A stretch of DNA of 34,221 nt, taken from NCBI GenBank assembly GCA_949295265.1, contig CASFKR010000009.1:1-34221 (forward strand), read 5' to 3'. Positions within the stretch are counted from its first letter, which is position 1; each line of letters starts with the position of its first letter. Below the pieces are notes generated by a model. The model did not search any database. It was not told the DNA's origin and saw only the letters and a list, made by a program, of their open reading frames with translations. Positions 32,890-34,221 of this stretch are shown here, piece by piece. The translations under genes and the position numbers were made by a program. The stretch is from an uncultured Verrucomicrobiota bacterium (lineage in GTDB: Bacteria; Verrucomicrobiota; Kiritimatiellia; RFP12; UBA3636).

Positions 32890-33840
32890 ATGAAGATCAA
32901 CGAACTGGCTGCGCTGGCCGGCGTTTCTCCGGCAACGGTTTCCCGGGCCTTCAGTCATCATCCGTATGTGCGCGATGACATCCGGGAGCGCATTTTTGCA
33001 CTGGCACGCAAGCATGGGTATCATCCGCGGATTCCGTCCCGGCGCCGCACGGTGATGATTCTGACGCCGCCGGAGGGGTCGGGCCCCGCGCCGTTCTGCG
33101 TGCTGCGCATTCAGACCGAGCTGGCGCGTGAACTGGCGCGGCGTTCTTTCCGCATCGAGATTCTGCCGATGGACAACAAGGAGATTCTCGACGGGAACCC
33201 GTTTTGCGCGGCTGCGGCCGTCGGAACGGAGGCGAGCCAGCTCAAGGGCTGGTACGAGCGCTTTGCGGTGCCGTTGGTGGTGGTGGACCGGCAGGTGGAG
33301 AAGACGGAGCCCGGGATGTACGTCGTCCGTTCCGATGAGCGGCAGGGGATGCGCCTGGCGCTGAGTCACCTCAAGGAGCGCGGCTGCCGCCGGATCGGCT
33401 GCGTCATTCACGGGCTTCCGGGCACGGGCAATACCGATCCCCGGCGGGAGGCGGTGGAACTCGCGCTGGCGGAGTTGGGGCTGCCCGGCGGCGAAGCGTT
33501 CGTCGCCTGTGCGAAAGACGAGGATTATCTGGAAATCATCGGGCGGATGTTGCGGCGGCACATTGACGCGCTGTTTTGCCCGGGCGGCAATGGCGGCACG
33601 CTGGCGGCCTATGCGCTGGGGCTGTTCAACCGCAAGATTCCGGAGGACATTTCGCTGGTCGCCTCGGAGCAGAGTTTCTTTTCGCGCTACGGGATTCCGC
33701 CGCAGACAACCATTTCGCCGAATTATTCTGCGATGGCCGTCGATGTTGCGGATGCGATTGAGGCGCATCTGAGCGGACTCAACCCGCCGTCCCGCGTCGA
33801 ACGTCCCTACCTGCTCATCCCCCGCGAAAGCGTCCGGTAG
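32890..33840 (+). CDS. LacI-family transcriptional regulator
   Basis: A 316-aa LacI/GalR-type regulator. The helix-turn-helix at 3-22 reads INELAALAGVSPATVSRAFS, followed by a three-helix bundle ending KHGYHP. The linker to the sensor domain is only about seven residues (RIPSRRR before TVMILTP), against about thirteen in PurR-like proteins, so the canonical hinge helix appears shortened or lost. The periplasmic-binding-protein-like domain runs from about 55 to 310, with VVDRQV, SDERQGMRLALSHL, CPGGNGG and PEDISLVASEQ in expected places. The ATG at 32890 is chosen by the HTH; the upstream frame lacks domain sense. It most likely controls the divergent oxidoreductase operon. The sugar ligand is unknown. 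Confidence 0.92.
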   Translation: MKINELAALAGVSPATVSRAFSHHPYVRDDIRERIFALARKHGYHPRIPSRRRTVMILTPPEGSGPAPFCVLRIQTELARELARRSFRIEILPMDNKEILDGNPFCAAAAVGTEASQLKGWYERFAVPLVVVDRQVEKTEPGMYVVRSDERQGMRLALSHLKERGCRRIGCVIHGLPGTGNTDPRREAVELALAELGLPGGEAFVACAKDEDYLEIIGRMLRRHIDALFCPGGNGGTLAAYALGLFNRKIPEDISLVASEQSFFSRYGIPPQTTISPNYSAMAVDVADAIEAHLSGLNPPSRVERPYLLIPRESVR

Positions 33841-33860
33841 CCGCGCGGCGGCAGCGGGCG

Positions 33861-33924
33861 CGGCTACTGGGGCTACTGGGGGGCACGGTTGTGCCTTTTG
33901 CTGGGGCTACTGGGGCCACTGGGA
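33861..33924. repeat. Modular intergenic repeat, copy G (CTGGGGCYA array plus hairpin)
   Basis: GGCTACTGGGGCTACTGGG precedes the hairpin GGCAC (33882-33886), GGTT, GTGCC (33891-33895), then TTTT and more 9-mers. It lies just after the LacI stop. Confidence 0.88.
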
Positions 33925-33974
33925 GTGCCGCGCTGGCTTCGCTCAGGCGGCTGTGTTGCGCTGGCTTCGCTGCA

Positions 33975-34060
33975 CTGGCTTTTTAGCGGGCGGTTGACGC
34001 CCGCCCGCATCACCGGTGGGGAGGTCCCCGCTCGCCCGCATCATCAGCGGGGGAAACCCC
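33975..34060. repeat. GC-rich palindromes (REP-like), second copy
   Basis: CTGGCTTTTTAGCGGGCGG leads into a GCGGGCGG...CCGCCCGC-type stem (33986-34008). A GGTGGGGAGGTCCCCGC hairpin and a second CGCCCGCATCATCAGCGGG unit follow. It matches 17975-18030. Confidence 0.8.
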
Positions 34061-34221
34061 GGAATCATTCCGATAAAAGAAAATTGGACATTCCCCATTT
34101 TTCAACAGCGTAATTGCGTAAAATGCTGTAAAATAAGATTTTATGCCAACGCGCAAGTGAAATGTGGCTTTCCACGTTCGGATTCCGTAGACTTTACGGG
34201 TTCCTAAACCAAACAGAGGAA

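Larger units (their letters stand above)
33841..34221. other. 381-bp right-edge intergenic region
   Basis: Bases 33861-34055 are repeat copy G. From 34080 to 34160 the sequence becomes AT-rich (for example AAAATGCTGTAAAATAAG) and may hold a promoter. AGAGGAA at the very end could be a ribosome-binding site for a gene just outside the window. Confidence 0.5.

Noticed and set aside
34080-34221. Promoter and start of a further gene at the right edge
   Set aside because: The region is AT-rich with promoter-like hexamers, but no spacing is convincing and no start codon with coding sequence is visible before the edge.

Overview
The window is high-GC DNA, probably from an anaerobic bacterium of the PVC group, possibly a gut Kiritimatiellota or Lentisphaerota lineage. 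This is inference. It rests on the oxygen-sensitive glycyl radical enzyme, the oxidoreductase-rich sugar cluster, and the gene-end-to-gene-end filling of intergenic gaps with 9-bp-periodic repeats. No rRNA, tRNA, CRISPR array, transposase or phage gene was seen.

Layout. 1-818 (-): 5' part of a bifunctional NAD(P)H-hydrate repair gene that runs off the left edge. 1528-6361 (-): AraC-type regulator, glycyl radical enzyme (GRE), short-chain dehydrogenase and GRE-activating radical SAM enzyme, read in that order as a likely catabolic operon. 6516-9576 (-): exopolyphosphatase and polyphosphate kinase. 9865-12717 (+): DinG/XPD-type Fe-S helicase. 12983-13468 (-): a 161-aa protein of unknown function with a strong terminator. 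14102-16697 (-): small membrane protein, TetR regulator and secreted protein. 17154-17657 (-): His-rich two-helix membrane protein. 18095-19813 (+): 2-isopropylmalate synthase behind a candidate leader-peptide attenuator. 19946-22263 (-): 3-dehydroquinate synthase and ribonuclease D. 22810-24929 (+): tRNA methylthiotransferase MtaB overlapping a lipoprotein hydrolase. 25302-26723 (+): a clan GH-A type glycoside hydrolase. 26819-32659 (-): six tightly packed genes that are all NAD(P)-dependent oxidoreductases (two Gfo/Idh/MocA, two SDR, two MDR). 32890-33840 (+): a divergent LacI-type regulator.

How the genes work together. The GRE cluster looks self-contained: regulator, radical enzyme, its activase and a carbonyl/alcohol dehydrogenase. 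The right-hand cluster looks like a sugar or polyol redox pathway under LacI control, with a glycoside hydrolase convergent to it. It has no kinase, aldolase, isomerase or transporter, so its chemistry is open. The middle is mostly housekeeping.

Most large intergenic gaps carry pieces of one modular repeat family. Its parts are arrays of a 9-mer of the form CTGGGGCYA, a hairpin with a GGTT loop followed by T residues, a second 9-mer array (CTGTCCGTC type, or its complement), and GC-rich palindromes. These arrays lack stop codons in several frames and produce long spurious ORFs.
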